Shown: positions 54,619 to 63,259, numbered from the stretch's first letter. The stretch: DNA of 64,000 nucleotides from Todiramphus chloris collaris (GCA_025345505.1 JANVCC010009742.1:2688202-2752201), one strand, 5' to 3'. The notes: generated from the sequence alone by a model not told the origin. Numbers and translations: made by a program.

Positions 54619-54739
54619 AGAACTATTCTATTTAGGTGAGAAAGGCTCTATGTAACGAACGCAGGTTTTGTCAGGATTGGCGTGCGCCCCGACGGGCTAA
54701 CCAATTCTGATCACAGATTGAATCGAAGAGGAGACTTCC

Positions 54740-55339
54740 ATGGCTTTCGAACTGCCCGCACTGCCGTATGATTACGACGCGCTCGCCCCCTTCATGTCGC
54801 GCGAGACGTTGGAATATCATCATGACAAGCACCACAAGGCTTATGTTGACAACGGCAACAAACTGGCTGCCGAAGCCGGTCTTGAAAATCTCTCGCTTGA
54901 AGAGATCGTCAAGCAGTCCTATGGCAAGAATGCCGGCCTTTTCAACAATGCCGGCCAGCATTACAACCACCTGCATTTCTGGCATTGGCTGAAGAAGAAC
55001 GGCGGCGGCAAGAAGCTTCCGGGCGCTCTGGAAAAGGCCATTGACTCGGATCTCGGTGGCTACGACAAGTTCCGCACCGATTTCATCGCTGCCGGCACCA
55101 CACAGTTCGGCTCCGGTTGGGCATGGCTCTCCGTCAAGAACGCCGTGCCTGAAATCTCCAAGACACCAAACGGCGAAAACCCGCTGGTTCATGGCGCAAC
55201 GCCAATCCTCGGCGTCGACGTATGGGAACACTCCTATTACATCGACTACCGCAATGCCCGCCCGAAATACCTCGAAGCTTTCGTCGACAGTCTCATCAAC
55301 TGGGATTACGTCCTCGAACTCTACGAAAAAGCCAAATAA
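54740..55339 (+). CDS. sodB: Superoxide dismutase, Fe type
   Basis: Dismutates superoxide in the cytoplasm, 199 residues. Metal ligands are H27 in YHHDKHH, the histidine in HFWHW, and the D and H of DVWEHSYYIDY. LHFWHWLKKNGGG and GSGWAWLSVKN favour iron, although single residues do not exclude manganese. GAGGAG precedes the ATG. A terminator follows the stop. Confidence 0.93.
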   Translation: MAFELPALPYDYDALAPFMSRETLEYHHDKHHKAYVDNGNKLAAEAGLENLSLEEIVKQSYGKNAGLFNNAGQHYNHLHFWHWLKKNGGGKKLPGALEKAIDSDLGGYDKFRTDFIAAGTTQFGSGWAWLSVKNAVPEISKTPNGENPLVHGATPILGVDVWEHSYYIDYRNARPKYLEAFVDSLINWDYVLELYEKAK

Positions 55340-55364
55340 GCTTTTTCCCGCGTGATATCGATGG

Positions 55365-55395
55365 AAAGGCCCCGTCAAGGATGGGGCCTTTTTCT
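55365..55395 (+). terminator. Rho-independent terminator of sodB
   Basis: AAAGGCCCC pairs with GGGGCCTTT around GTCAAGGAT, followed by TTTCT on the plus strand. Confidence 0.85.
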
Positions 55396-55478
55396 ATTGT
55401 CCGCCCGGGCCGGCCGGAGCCAGCGTCCCACTGGCACCATCACAGAATACGGATAATCGGACCGTCGTCAAGTCTTAT

Positions 55479-55499
55479 TGCAAATGATTTTCATTTGCA
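55479..55499. promoter_or_regulatory. Fur-like palindrome between convergent genes
   Basis: TGCAAATGA (55479-55487) and TCATTTGCA (55491-55499) are exact inverted copies around TTT. The ATGA/TCAT core resembles Fur and Mur boxes. On its left, minus-strand TTGACG (55466-55471) and TATTCT (55444-55449) are 16 bases apart. No gene starts here; sodB ends on one side and the HxlR gene ends on the other. Confidence 0.55.
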
Positions 55500-55563
55500 T
55501 TTTGTGGCAATGGCGCTGCCAGACACCGCGGAGCGATGTCGGGCAGGGCGAGGGCAGGGAAAT

Positions 55564-56153
55564 CTAGTTCCCGACAACCACCGTGTCGTCAGGCCCGAGC
55601 AGGCGCCCGTCATCGGAGCGCAGCTCCAGCCGCCGCACCGGTTTACCCGTTTCGCGGTCGACCAGTTGGACTTTCGCCTGATAGCTGTCGGAGTAGTATT
55701 CTTCACCCCATTGCCGCAGGGCGACAAGCAGCGGGAAGAGATCGCGGCCTTTTTCGGTCAGCACATATTCATTGTAGGCGCTGCCATCGGCGCAGGGCGC
55801 GATGGTGAAAATGTCATGGGCAACGAGATTACGCAGCCGCGTCGACAAAATATTCTTGGCCAGGCCAAGACTTCTCTGAAATTCCCCAAAACGCCGCGAT
55901 CCCTCAAACGCGTCGCGTATTATCAGCAGTGACCACCAGTCTCCGATCGCATCCAGTGGCCTTGCCACCGGGCACGGATCATCCTTGTGGCTCGTTCGCT
56001 NNNNNNNNNNNNNNNNNNNNNNNNNNNNNNNNNNNNNNNNNNNNNNNNNNNNNNNNNNNNNNNNNNNNNNNNNNNNNNNNNNNNNNNNNNNNNNNNNNNN
56101 AGTGGCCTTGCCACCGGGCACGGATCATCCTTGTGGCTCGTTCGCTTGACCAT
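55564..56153 (-). CDS. HxlR-family regulator, interrupted by an assembly gap
   Basis: Winged-helix regulator of the HxlR group, whose members often sense aldehydes or quinones. Left of the gap the frame reads the DNA-binding part (CPVARPLDAIGDWWSLLIIRDAFEGSRRFGEFQ, key words DAIGDWWSLLI, RRFGEFQ) and the C-terminus. Right of the gap the same frame has a start ATG at 56153 with GGGGG upstream. The first 15 codons or so lie in a 46-bp stretch present on both sides of the N run. If the copies are one sequence, the gene is intact with about 147 residues. It is divergent from the MFS gene. Confidence 0.8.
56001..56100. other. Assembly gap of 100 N with duplicated flanks
   Basis: Exactly 100 N. 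The 46 bases before it (55955-56000) and after it (56101-56146) are identical. This is the sign of two contig ends that overlap but were not merged, with a placeholder gap, rather than of missing sequence. Confidence 0.9.
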
Positions 56154-56287
56154 TGTAGTCCCCCTTTTTTGGTCGCAGAGCAGTGCTCATCTTGTTTCTC
56201 CCTCTGCGAAGGGTAGTTGCAATATAAAACCGATGGAGCTAAGACGCAACAGGTTTTAATTTGCAACCACATTCGCAGGAGGATGCG

Positions 56288-57580
56288 ATGAAGCTTGAGC
56301 AGGACGATAATCTGGTCACTGGCGGTGGACAAGCGGTCTATACGGATGAAATTGCTGAAAAAACGCCTTTCAGCGGGCCGCAGGCCATAGAATTCTCCCG
56401 CCCCCTGGCACTTCTGTTTGCCATTGCCTGCGGACTGGCCGTGGCGAACGTCTATTTTGCCCCGCCGCTGCTCGACGCCATTGCCGACAGCTTTGGCATG
56501 AGTCACGCCACCATCGGCATGATTGTCTCGATTTCGCAGGTCGGTTACGGGCTGGGCCTGCTGCTGATCGTGCCGCTGGGTGATCTGATCGACCGCCGCC
56601 GGCTGATCGCCGGTCAATCGGTTCTCTCCGCGCTGGCCCTGCTGGCGGTGTGCTTTGCCCCGACCACGCTCGCGCTGCTGGTGGCGATGGCCGCCATCGG
56701 CCTGCTCGCCGTTGTCACGCAGGCGCTCGTCGCCTATGCCGCCAGTCTGGCAAAGCCGCATGAGCGGGGGCAGGTGGTCGGCATCGTCACCAGCGGCATC
56801 GTCATCGGTATTCTGCTGGCCCGCACCATTGCCGGTGCCATGGCCGATCTGGCGGGCTGGCGCTCGGTCTATGCCGTCTCGGCGGTGCTGACGCTGATCA
56901 TTGCAGCGCTGCTGTTTCACTTCCTGCCACGCAACGAAGTGCGGCGGACAAAAATCGCCTATCCGAAGCTGATCAAGTCTGTCTTCCTGTTGTTTGCCGA
57001 GGAGCCGGTGCTGCGCATCCGTGCCGTCATTGCCATGTTCATCTTCGCCGACATCACCATGCTTTTGACACCGCTGGTGTTGCCGCTGAGCGCGCCGCCC
57101 TTTTTGCTCTCGCACACGCAAATCGGGCTGTTCGGTCTTGCCGGCGCTGCCGGAGCGCTGGCGGCCTCGCGGGCAGGGCGCTGGGCCGACCGGGGGCATG
57201 CACAGCGCACCACCGGCATTGCCCTGACCATCATGCTCCTGTCGTGGCTACCGGTCGCCTTCATGCAGGTGTCGCTGTGGTTCCTGATCATCGGCATCGT
57301 GACCATCGATTTCGCCCTGCAGGCGGTGCATGTTTCCAACCAGAGCCTGATCTACCGTGTGCGTCCGGAAGCGCAGAGCCGCCTGACGGCGGGCTATATG
57401 ATCTTCTACTCAATCGGCAGTGCGGCAGGCTCGCTCGGCTCCACGCTGGTCTATGCCTCCGCCGGCTGGACAGGAGTCAGCCTTGCGGGGGCGGGCATCA
57501 GTGCGCTTGCCCTGATGTTCTGGGCTGCAACCCGTCATCGCACGCCAGCCGGAGCGATGGCAGAGGCGCGGCAACATTAA
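56288..57580 (+). CDS. MFS transporter
   Basis: A 430-residue carrier with twelve predicted helices. The loop 2-3 motif reads GDLIDRRRL, and helix 5 region [27 protein letters not shown] (key words [20 protein letters not shown]) is typical of the YnfM/ArsK-like group of drug efflux carriers. AGGAGG precedes the ATG at 56288. The divergent HxlR gene is the likely regulator. Its 3' end overlaps the EVE gene by 83 bases on the other strand. Confidence 0.85.
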   Translation: MKLEQDDNLVTGGGQAVYTDEIAEKTPFSGPQAIEFSRPLALLFAIACGLAVANVYFAPPLLDAIADSFGMSHATIGMIVSISQVGYGLGLLLIVPLGDLIDRRRLIAGQSVLSALALLAVCFAPTTLALLVAMAAIGLLAVVTQALVAYAASLAKPHERGQVVGIVTSGIVIGILLARTIAGAMADLAGWRSVYAVSAVLTLIIAALLFHFLPRNEVRRTKIAYPKLIKSVFLLFAEEPVLRIRAVIAMFIFADITMLLTPLVLPLSAPPFLLSHTQIGLFGLAGAAGALAASRAGRWADRGHAQRTTGIALTIMLLSWLPVAFMQVSLWFLIIGIVTIDFALQAVHVSNQSLIYRVRPEAQSRLTAGYMIFYSIGSAAGSLGSTLVYASAGWTGVSLAGAGISALALMFWAATRHRTPAGAMAEARQH

Positions 57581-58007
57581 ACCCTTGGCGATGGGCATGC
57601 ATGGCCCCGGCGATGACATCAAAATCCTCCGGGCTGATGGCTAACACCCCGAAGCGGAACTGGTAGCCCCAGTTCTGCCTGCCCCTGGTGAAGCTGAGAC
57701 TGTCGAGCAGCGGGCGGATGTCCGCTTCCGTGGCATCGAACCAGCCGATATTGCGGCGCCACGGCACGAATCCTCCGCCCATGTCGTGACGGTAGGCGTC
57801 TTCCGCCTGCACCATGCCGATGGCGGTGAAAGCCTGCAGGCGGTTCTTGCCGCCGAATATCTCGGTCGGCGAATAATAGACCACCCCGTCGCCGGGCTTG
57901 ATGCGCTTCAGCGGGCCTTCCTTGCCGTGGCACACCTGCATGAAGCCGTCCTGCAGGCCGCGGCGGACATGGTCCGCCGAAGCAACTGCGATCCAGTGCC
58001 GGCTCAT
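57498..58007 (-). CDS. EVE-domain protein
   Basis: A 169-residue protein with the EVE fold (formerly UPF0310/DUF55), which belongs to the PUA clan and binds modified bases or small ligands. Typical stretches are [33 protein letters not shown] and [17 protein letters not shown]. Here it is a single-domain protein. The start overlaps nothing, but the previous VOC gene on the strand ends in ATGA with it (58004-58007). The 3' end overlaps the MFS gene by 83 bases. Confidence 0.85.
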   Translation of the reverse strand: MSRHWIAVASADHVRRGLQDGFMQVCHGKEGPLKRIKPGDGVVYYSPTEIFGGKNRLQAFTAIGMVQAEDAYRHDMGGGFVPWRRNIGWFDATEADIRPLLDSLSFTRGRQNWGYQFRFGVLAISPEDFDVIAGAMHAHRQGFNVAAPLPSLRLACDDGLQPRTSGQAH

Positions 58008-58390
58008 TGCGCCGTTCCCTGTTCCGGGGTTGCGGCAAACATCCGCAGCCGGTGACCATCCGGATCGAGGGCAACAAAGGTGTAGCCGAAATCCATGTGC
58101 ACCGGCGCCTGAACGATCGGCAAACCGCGTGCCGCCCAGTCCTTGTGCGTTGCCTCGACTTCGCTGTCCGTATCCACGCTGAACACGAGTTCGCTGCCTG
58201 AACCAATGCTGGTAACGGCCGGTTCAACCTTGTCATGCGCCCAGACGCCGAGCAGCAGGCCGGAGTCGAGGGCAAACATGGCAAAATTGACCGTTTCTTC
58301 CAGCGGTTCGCGCTTGAGCAGAGCCGCATAGAAGGCGCGGCTGGCAGGGGCATTGGCAACGTAGAGAATGATGAGATTGGGGTTGGCCAC
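58004..58390 (-). CDS. VOC-family (glyoxalase-like) protein
   Basis: A 128-residue VOC-fold protein. The opening [23 protein letters not shown] (key words [12 protein letters not shown]) and [19 protein letters not shown] are family signatures. The first metal-histidine position is not conserved, which fits a binding or resistance-type member rather than glyoxalase I. It overlaps the EVE gene by 4 bases, so both are made from one mRNA. Confidence 0.85.
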   Translation of the reverse strand: MANPNLIILYVANAPASRAFYAALLKREPLEETVNFAMFALDSGLLLGVWAHDKVEPAVTSIGSGSELVFSVDTDSEVEATHKDWAARGLPIVQAPVHMDFGYTFVALDPDGHRLRMFAATPEQGTAQ

Positions 58391-58459
58391 GGCATTTTTC
58401 CTTCAGGTTGTGATGGGAACACCATAAAACGGCATGCTGCCAGTTTCTGGCAGTAGTGA

Positions 58460-59152
58460 TCAGCGCGGCTGGGCGATGCCCTGTGCGTCGCGCCACTCCT
58501 GCAACAGGACCTGCCGGCGCTTGGGATAGCGTATATCCGTTGCTTCGAGCCGCGACAGCCGGTCGGTGCGGAAATGCCGGAAATCCTGGCGCAGTTCACA
58601 CCAGGCAACGATGACGCGCATTTTGTCGAAGAATCCCAGCGCGAAGGGCCAGATCAGGCGGCTGGATTGACTGCCATTGCCGTCGCGATAGGTGATATCG
58701 AGCTTGCGCTCACTGCGGATCGCTTTGCGCACGTCGGCAAGGTCGATGCCATCGGTTGCCGATCCGTCCCCGGGACCGACCAGCAGGGCAGAGGTGTCGA
58801 CGCTCTCTCGCAGGTCGTCCGGCAGCACCGCGGCGATTTTGTTGAGGGCATCGCGCGCTGCTGTGGAAAGCCGGTTGTCCGGCTGTTTGGCCACCCAGCG
58901 CGAGCCGAGCACCAGCGCTTCGATCTCCTCTTCGGTGAACATCAGGGGCGGCAGCATGAAGCCGGGGCGCAGCACATAACCGAGGCCGGGCTCACCCTCG
59001 ATATGCGCACCCTGCGCCTGCAGGGTGGCGATGTCGCGATAGAGCGTGCGGATGCTGATGCCGGTTTCCTCCGCCAGCACCTTGCCGCTGACCGGACGCC
59101 GATAGCGGCGCATGGTCTGGATCAGGTCGAGAAGGCGCTGGGATCGGGACAC
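58460..59152 (-). CDS. YafY/WYL-domain transcriptional regulator
   Basis: A 230-residue regulator. The N-terminal DeoR-like HTH reads MSRSQRLLDLIQTMRRYRRPVSGK and EETGISIRTLYRDIATLQ (key words TLYRDIATL). The C-terminal WYL domain holds the ligand or nucleic-acid-binding part (FFDKMRVIVAWCELRQDFRHFRTDRL, key words AWCELRQDFRHFRTDR). Its gene stands 69 bases upstream of the VOC/EVE pair on the same strand and may regulate it. Confidence 0.87.
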   Translation of the reverse strand: MSRSQRLLDLIQTMRRYRRPVSGKVLAEETGISIRTLYRDIATLQAQGAHIEGEPGLGYVLRPGFMLPPLMFTEEEIEALVLGSRWVAKQPDNRLSTAARDALNKIAAVLPDDLRESVDTSALLVGPGDGSATDGIDLADVRKAIRSERKLDITYRDGNGSQSSRLIWPFALGFFDKMRVIVAWCELRQDFRHFRTDRLSRLEATDIRYPKRRQVLLQEWRDAQGIAQPR

Positions 59153-59210
59153 GGTTACTCACCTGCGGGGATGCGTTGCTACATCATGCCATATTTTGGC
59201 AGTGGTTGCA

Positions 59211-60095
59211 TCAAGCCTTGTTGGCTTCCAGATAGGGCGCATAGAGGCTGCCGTCGCTGGCTGAACGCCGGAATTCCAGCACCCGCTGGCAGAAGGCGTC
59301 GAGTTCCGGATCGTCGGTCAGCACGTTCAGGATGAAACCGGTTTCGTCCCGTGCCGCGCTGCCGCCGTGATGGCCGGTGCGCTCGATCCAGAAGCTGGGA
59401 AAATTCTGGCGCGGCCGGCATGAATTGGATGAGCTGACAGCATACTGGTTGAGCCAGGCATAGCCCTGGATCAGCGGCTGGATCGCATGGGCCTCGATCC
59501 GGTCGCGCGATACATTGTCCGTGTAGCAGGAATGGAAGACCAGCTCGACCTTGCCGGCGTGTTCCTGCCAGAGTTCGGGAAAGGCCCAGTCGAGGCAGAT
59601 GAGAAAACCGCAGCGCACACCCTTGATATCGAGAGTCAGCGGCGTATCGCCCGGCGCAAAGGCGCGCAGATCGTTGATCGAGCAGCGCCGCTTGTCATAA
59701 CGCCCGGCAATCGCTCCCCTATCGTCAAACACGAACAGCGCATTGGTGGGCCGGGTGTGCGCGTGATCCCAATGCACCGAACCGGTGACGATCCAGATCG
59801 CATGGGCGCGAGCCGCCTCGGCAACCCTGTCCATGGCGGCGTTGAGCGTTGCCCATTCGAAATCATCCCAGGATGGCCATGTCGCGGCGCCATAGCCGGA
59901 GAGGGCGCATTCGGGAAAATGCACGACATCAGCACCGGCAGATGCGGTGCGGGCGATGAGATCGAGCATATGGGCCAGATTGGCGTTGATGTCATGCGAA
60001 ACCGGAAACTGGCAGGTGGCAACCGTCAGCCGGGCGGGCTTGCCGCGCGCGGAAGGCGGGACATCCCAGACGTGGTCGGCGCGTTTTTTCTTCAC
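59211..60095 (-). CDS. Carbon-nitrogen hydrolase (nitrilase superfamily)
   Basis: A 294-residue hydrolase with the full catalytic triad E62 (FPECALSGYG), K135 (RYDKRR) and C167 (GFLICLDWAFPE). The second glutamate site is present. It probably hydrolyses an amide or carbamoyl group. The start is GTG 60095, supported by AAGGA 8 bases upstream; the frame stays open upstream but without support. It is divergent from the AHSA1 gene across a motif-rich intergenic region. Confidence 0.85.
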   Translation of the reverse strand: MKKKRADHVWDVPPSARGKPARLTVATCQFPVSHDINANLAHMLDLIARTASAGADVVHFPECALSGYGAATWPSWDDFEWATLNAAMDRVAEAARAHAIWIVTGSVHWDHAHTRPTNALFVFDDRGAIAGRYDKRRCSINDLRAFAPGDTPLTLDIKGVRCGFLICLDWAFPELWQEHAGKVELVFHSCYTDNVSRDRIEAHAIQPLIQGYAWLNQYAVSSSNSCRPRQNFPSFWIERTGHHGGSAARDETGFILNVLTDDPELDAFCQRVLEFRRSASDGSLYAPYLEANKA

Positions 60096-60197
60096 GGGCT
60101 TTTCCTTCGACTCACCAGCACCATGGAGTTTACCCGATTGCCGCTTATGCAAGAACCGGTGCGCTGCGCTGGCAGCGGACATTTTCGGGGGTAAGAC

Positions 60198-60266
60198 ACT
60201 TAAGTCAATAATTAAGTATTAGTTGCGCGATCGCCAATCGCGTGATACTTAAGTAATCACTTAATG
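60198..60266. promoter_or_regulatory. Paired ACTTAAGT-type sites before the AHSA1 gene
   Basis: ACTTAAGT occurs at 60198-60205 and 60247-60254. Each is followed exactly 12 bases later by a near copy: AATTAAGT at 60210-60217 and ACTTAAT at 60259-60265. Between the pairs lies an inverted repeat CGCGAT/ATCGCG (60226-60242). The second pair lies just before the AHSA1 start. This has the look of an operator for a dimeric regulator such as ArsR/TetR. Confidence 0.6.
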
Positions 60267-60290
60267 AATTGACCGGCAAGGGAGGACATC

Positions 60291-60764
60291 ATGACCGGAG
60301 GTTCCGTCAACCATGCAACCATCATTGTCGAGCGCACCTATGATGCCCCGCCGGAGCGCGTATTTGCTGCCTGGTCCAGTGTCGAGGCGCTCCTGCGCTG
60401 GAACGCCATGGGCGATGGCTGGCACGCGGCCTATGATCACTTCGATTTTCGTGTCGGCGGCGGTGACATCTTCCGTTTCGGCAAGACCGGCGGCGAAACC
60501 TATGTCAGCACCAGTTCCTACCAGGATATCGTGCCGAATGAACGGATCATTTCCGCCGGCACGATGAGACGCGAAACGACGCCCATTTCCAGCAGCATCG
60601 TGACCGTTGACCTCACGCCGTCGGGCAAGGGCTGCCGCCTTGTCCTCACAGAACAGGCGGCCTTTCTTGATGATGAAGACAAGCCGGAATACCGCCGGGC
60701 CGGCTGGAGCGCCATGCTCGACAATCTCGGCGCGGTATTGAAAAACCAGACGGTTTCAATCTGA
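60291..60764 (+). CDS. AHSA1/SRPBCC-domain protein
   Basis: A 157-residue helix-grip protein. The start VERTYDAPPERVFAAWSSVEALLRW is the Aha1-like opening and the end contains EYRRAGWSAMLDNLGAVLKN (key words GWSAMLDNLG). In many bacteria such genes follow an ArsR regulator; no ArsR gene is adjacent here. GGAGG precedes the ATG. The stop abuts the stop of the convergent ampR gene with no base between. Confidence 0.87.
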   Translation: MTGGSVNHATIIVERTYDAPPERVFAAWSSVEALLRWNAMGDGWHAAYDHFDFRVGGGDIFRFGKTGGETYVSTSSYQDIVPNERIISAGTMRRETTPISSSIVTVDLTPSGKGCRLVLTEQAAFLDDEDKPEYRRAGWSAMLDNLGAVLKNQTVSI

Positions 60765-61634
60765 TCAGGGCGCTGAAACGATCCATTCGGCAAAGGCGGC
60801 CATTGCTGGTGTCGGCGTGCGCGATTGCAGCCGCGTCAGCCAGTAGCTTCCCAGCGAGATCGAGGTCTGGAACGGCTGTTCGATGGCGCCTGCGGTCAGG
60901 TGGCGTGAAAACATCATCGGCGGCGCAAGAGCAACGCCGATTCCCTGCAGGGCGGCTTCCATCATGGCCAGGGACGAGTCGAACACGATGGCCTTGTTCA
61001 ATTGGGGCGAGGCGGGAACATTGGCCGCCGCGAACCAGTTGTTCCACTCATCCATGCGATAGCTTCTCAGCAGCGTGTGACTGGCAAGATCGGCGGGCTC
61101 CAGCAGCGTCTCGGCCAGCTGCGGCACGCACAGCGGTGAGAGCGGCGCCTCGAACAGGCGGGTCGCATCCGTGCCGTGCCAGGCGCCGTTGCCGAACCGG
61201 ATGGCAAAATCAAGCCCTTCCGCCGCCATGTCGACCCGATTGTTGTTGGTCGACAGACGAACCTCGATAAAGGGAAACTGTCGCTGGAAATTCGGCAGTC
61301 TCGGCAGGAGCCAGCCGACGGCGAATGTGCCGACCGCCCCCAGAAACAGCAGCTCGCGGACCTGTCCGCCCTCGATCCGGTCAAGCGTGTCGGCCATCCG
61401 GTCGAAGGAGCCGGTGACCACGGGCAAAAGTGCTTCGCCTTCCGCCGTTATCTTCAGGCCGCGCGGCAGGCGCAGGAACAGCGGTACGCCCAGACGCATT
61501 TCCAGGCTCTTCACCTGCTGGCTCACCGCAGCCTGCGTCACGCACAATTCGATGGCCGCGCGGGTGAAGCTCAGGTGCCGCGCGGAAGCTTCGAAGGCTC
61601 TGAGGCCGTTGAGGGGGAGAAATGGCCGAACCAT
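60765..61634 (-). CDS. ampR: LysR-type regulator AmpR
   Basis: LysR-family activator of ampC, 289 residues. The start VRPFLPLNGLRAFEASARHLSFTRAAIELCVTQAAVSQQVK (key words LPLNGLRAFEA, LSFTRAAIEL, VTQAAVSQQ) is that of AmpR proteins. The C-terminal effector domain should bind muropeptides. It is divergent from ampC, as in other AmpR systems. The ATG at 61634 is preferred because the longer frame to 61673 lies inside a repeat element. The Shine-Dalgarno-like AGGG borders that element. Confidence 0.9.
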   Translation of the reverse strand: MVRPFLPLNGLRAFEASARHLSFTRAAIELCVTQAAVSQQVKSLEMRLGVPLFLRLPRGLKITAEGEALLPVVTGSFDRMADTLDRIEGGQVRELLFLGAVGTFAVGWLLPRLPNFQRQFPFIEVRLSTNNNRVDMAAEGLDFAIRFGNGAWHGTDATRLFEAPLSPLCVPQLAETLLEPADLASHTLLRSYRMDEWNNWFAAANVPASPQLNKAIVFDSSLAMMEAALQGIGVALAPPMMFSRHLTAGAIEQPFQTSISLGSYWLTRLQSRTPTPAMAAFAEWIVSAP

Positions 61635-61641
61635 GTGTGCC

Positions 61642-61720
61642 CTAGTGGAACGAATTTGACATTCGCATCCCATCTAACATCACGCGCAACATGCGAATGT
61701 CAAATTCAAAGTTCCACTAG
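61642..61720. repeat. Hairpin element copy 1 (79 bp) in the ampR-ampC interval
   Basis: A long imperfect palindrome. The arm at 61642-61668 (CTAGTGGAAC then GAATTTGACATTCGCAT) pairs with 61691-61720, which carries three extra bases AAA ten positions from the outer end. The loop is 22 bases. Both ends are CTAG. It is related to copy 2 in the opposite orientation. Its left end is 8 bases from the ampR start. Confidence 0.85.
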
Positions 61721-61733
61721 AATCATAAGCTTG

Positions 61734-61810
61734 CTAGTGGCCCTTTGATTCTGACATTTGCCTGAGTTGCTTGTATCAAAGGGTTGCAAATGTCAGAATC
61801 GGGCCACTAG
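61734..61810. repeat. Hairpin element copy 2 (77 bp) in the ampR-ampC interval
   Basis: The arm at 61734-61761 (CTAGTGGCCC then TTT then GATTCTGACATTTGC) pairs with 61786-61810, with TTT unpaired. The loop is 24 bases and shares TTGC-nn-GT with the loop of copy 1 read in reverse. The two copies have their longer arms facing each other, 13 bases apart. The remaining interval up to ampC (61811-62023) shows no further element that I can name, apart from the expected AmpR promoter. Confidence 0.85.
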
Positions 61811-62023
61811 TTTTTCTTATGTCTGCCCCGAGATATCATGTTTTGACAGGGCATCCCAGCCGGTTAGATAGATGCGGCTCAGCAGGTCTGCGATGCAATG
61901 CGGAAGCCAGTCTTATGTCAGGCGATCTCCATGACCAGCACCTGCGGGGTTTTCAATCGGCGCGCAATCCGCGCCGGTCGCGGACCCGTCCACAATGCCG
62001 AACCAGCAAAGGAAGTCGAAGAA

Positions 62024-63202
62024 ATGCCAGCGAAAGCCACCAGAGTTCTGCTCTCCATCCTGTTTGCCGCCTGTGCGCCGGCCGCCATGGGGCATGCGGC
62101 CGACAAACCGGCGACGGCAGTCAGGGCCGTCGTGGATGCGGCAATCAGGCCGGTCATGGAAAAATACAATATTCCCGGAATGGCCGTCGCCGTGACGATC
62201 AAGGGAAAGCCCTATCTGTTTGACTACGGCGTTTCCTCCCGGGAAACCGGCAAGCCGGTCACGGCCGATACGCTCTTCGAGATCGGATCGATCAGCAAGA
62301 CCTTCGTGGTCACGCTTGCGGCCTATGCGCAGGCAAACGGTCAGCTTTCCCTGTCGGACAAGACCAGCAAGTATCTGCCGTCCATGCGGGATACGGCCTT
62401 CGGCAATGTCAGCCTGATGCACCTTGGCACCCATACGCCGGGCGGCTTCCCGGTGCAGGTTCCCGACGAGGTGAAGAACGACGACCAGCTGATGACCTAT
62501 CTGCGGAACTGGAAGCCGGCCTATGCCGCCGGAACATACCGGACCTATGCCAATCCGAGCATCGGCATGCTGGGTTACATCGCGGCAAAGGCGATGAACC
62601 GGAATTTTGCCGCGTTGATGGAAGGGCAGCTGTTTCCGGCCCTTGGCTTGAAAAGCACCTATATCGACGTGCCGGACACCAAAATGGCGGACTATGCCCA
62701 GGGTTATACCAGGAAGGATGTTCCGGCCCGGGTGAGCAAGGCGGTCCTTTCCTCGGAAGCCTATGGTGTGAAAACCACAAGCACGGACCTGATCCATTTC
62801 CTGGAAGCAAACATGAAAATGGCCAGGCTGGAAGGCAAGCTGCAGCGGGCGATCGCCGATACGCATACCGGCTATTTCAAGGTCGGTGCGATGACGCAGG
62901 ATCTGATCTGGGAACAATATGCCTATCCGGTCGATCTGAAGACGCTACTGCGCGGCAACTCTCCCGACATGCTCAAGCCGACGCCGGTGACCGCGCTGAC
63001 GCCGCCGCAGCCTGCCCGCGACGATGTACTCATCAACAAGACAGGTTCCACCAACGGGTTCGGCGGCTATGTCGCGTTCGTGCCGAAAAAGCAGTTCGGC
63101 ATCGTCATTCTGGCCAACAAATACTATCCCAATGAGGACCGCATCCGCATGGCCTATCAGATACTGACGCGGCTGGATGCCAACAACGGCGCGAGCGAAT
63201 AA
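62024..63202 (+). CDS. ampC: Class C beta-lactamase AmpC
   Basis: Periplasmic serine beta-lactamase, 392 residues, usual length. The signal peptide ends near MGHA. The active-site motifs are all present: S89-I-S-K92 in EIGSISKTF, Y175-A-N177 in RTYANPSIGM and K339-T-G in INKTGSTNGFG. It should hydrolyse cephalosporins. AGGA lies 9 bases before the ATG. The divergent ampR implies induction by cell-wall fragments. A terminator follows. Confidence 0.93.
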   Translation: MPAKATRVLLSILFAACAPAAMGHAADKPATAVRAVVDAAIRPVMEKYNIPGMAVAVTIKGKPYLFDYGVSSRETGKPVTADTLFEIGSISKTFVVTLAAYAQANGQLSLSDKTSKYLPSMRDTAFGNVSLMHLGTHTPGGFPVQVPDEVKNDDQLMTYLRNWKPAYAAGTYRTYANPSIGMLGYIAAKAMNRNFAALMEGQLFPALGLKSTYIDVPDTKMADYAQGYTRKDVPARVSKAVLSSEAYGVKTTSTDLIHFLEANMKMARLEGKLQRAIADTHTGYFKVGAMTQDLIWEQYAYPVDLKTLLRGNSPDMLKPTPVTALTPPQPARDDVLINKTGSTNGFGGYVAFVPKKQFGIVILANKYYPNEDRIRMAYQILTRLDANNGASE

Positions 63203-63214
63203 GGGATGCCCTAG

Positions 63215-63259
63215 CGGGCCGTGCGAAGGTGTTTTCACATATTCGCACGGGCCGTTTTT
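63215..63259 (+). terminator. Rho-independent terminator of ampC
   Basis: The arm 63215-63227 (CGGGCCGTGCGAA) pairs with 63242-63254 with one mismatch, followed by TTTTT on the plus strand. Confidence 0.85.
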
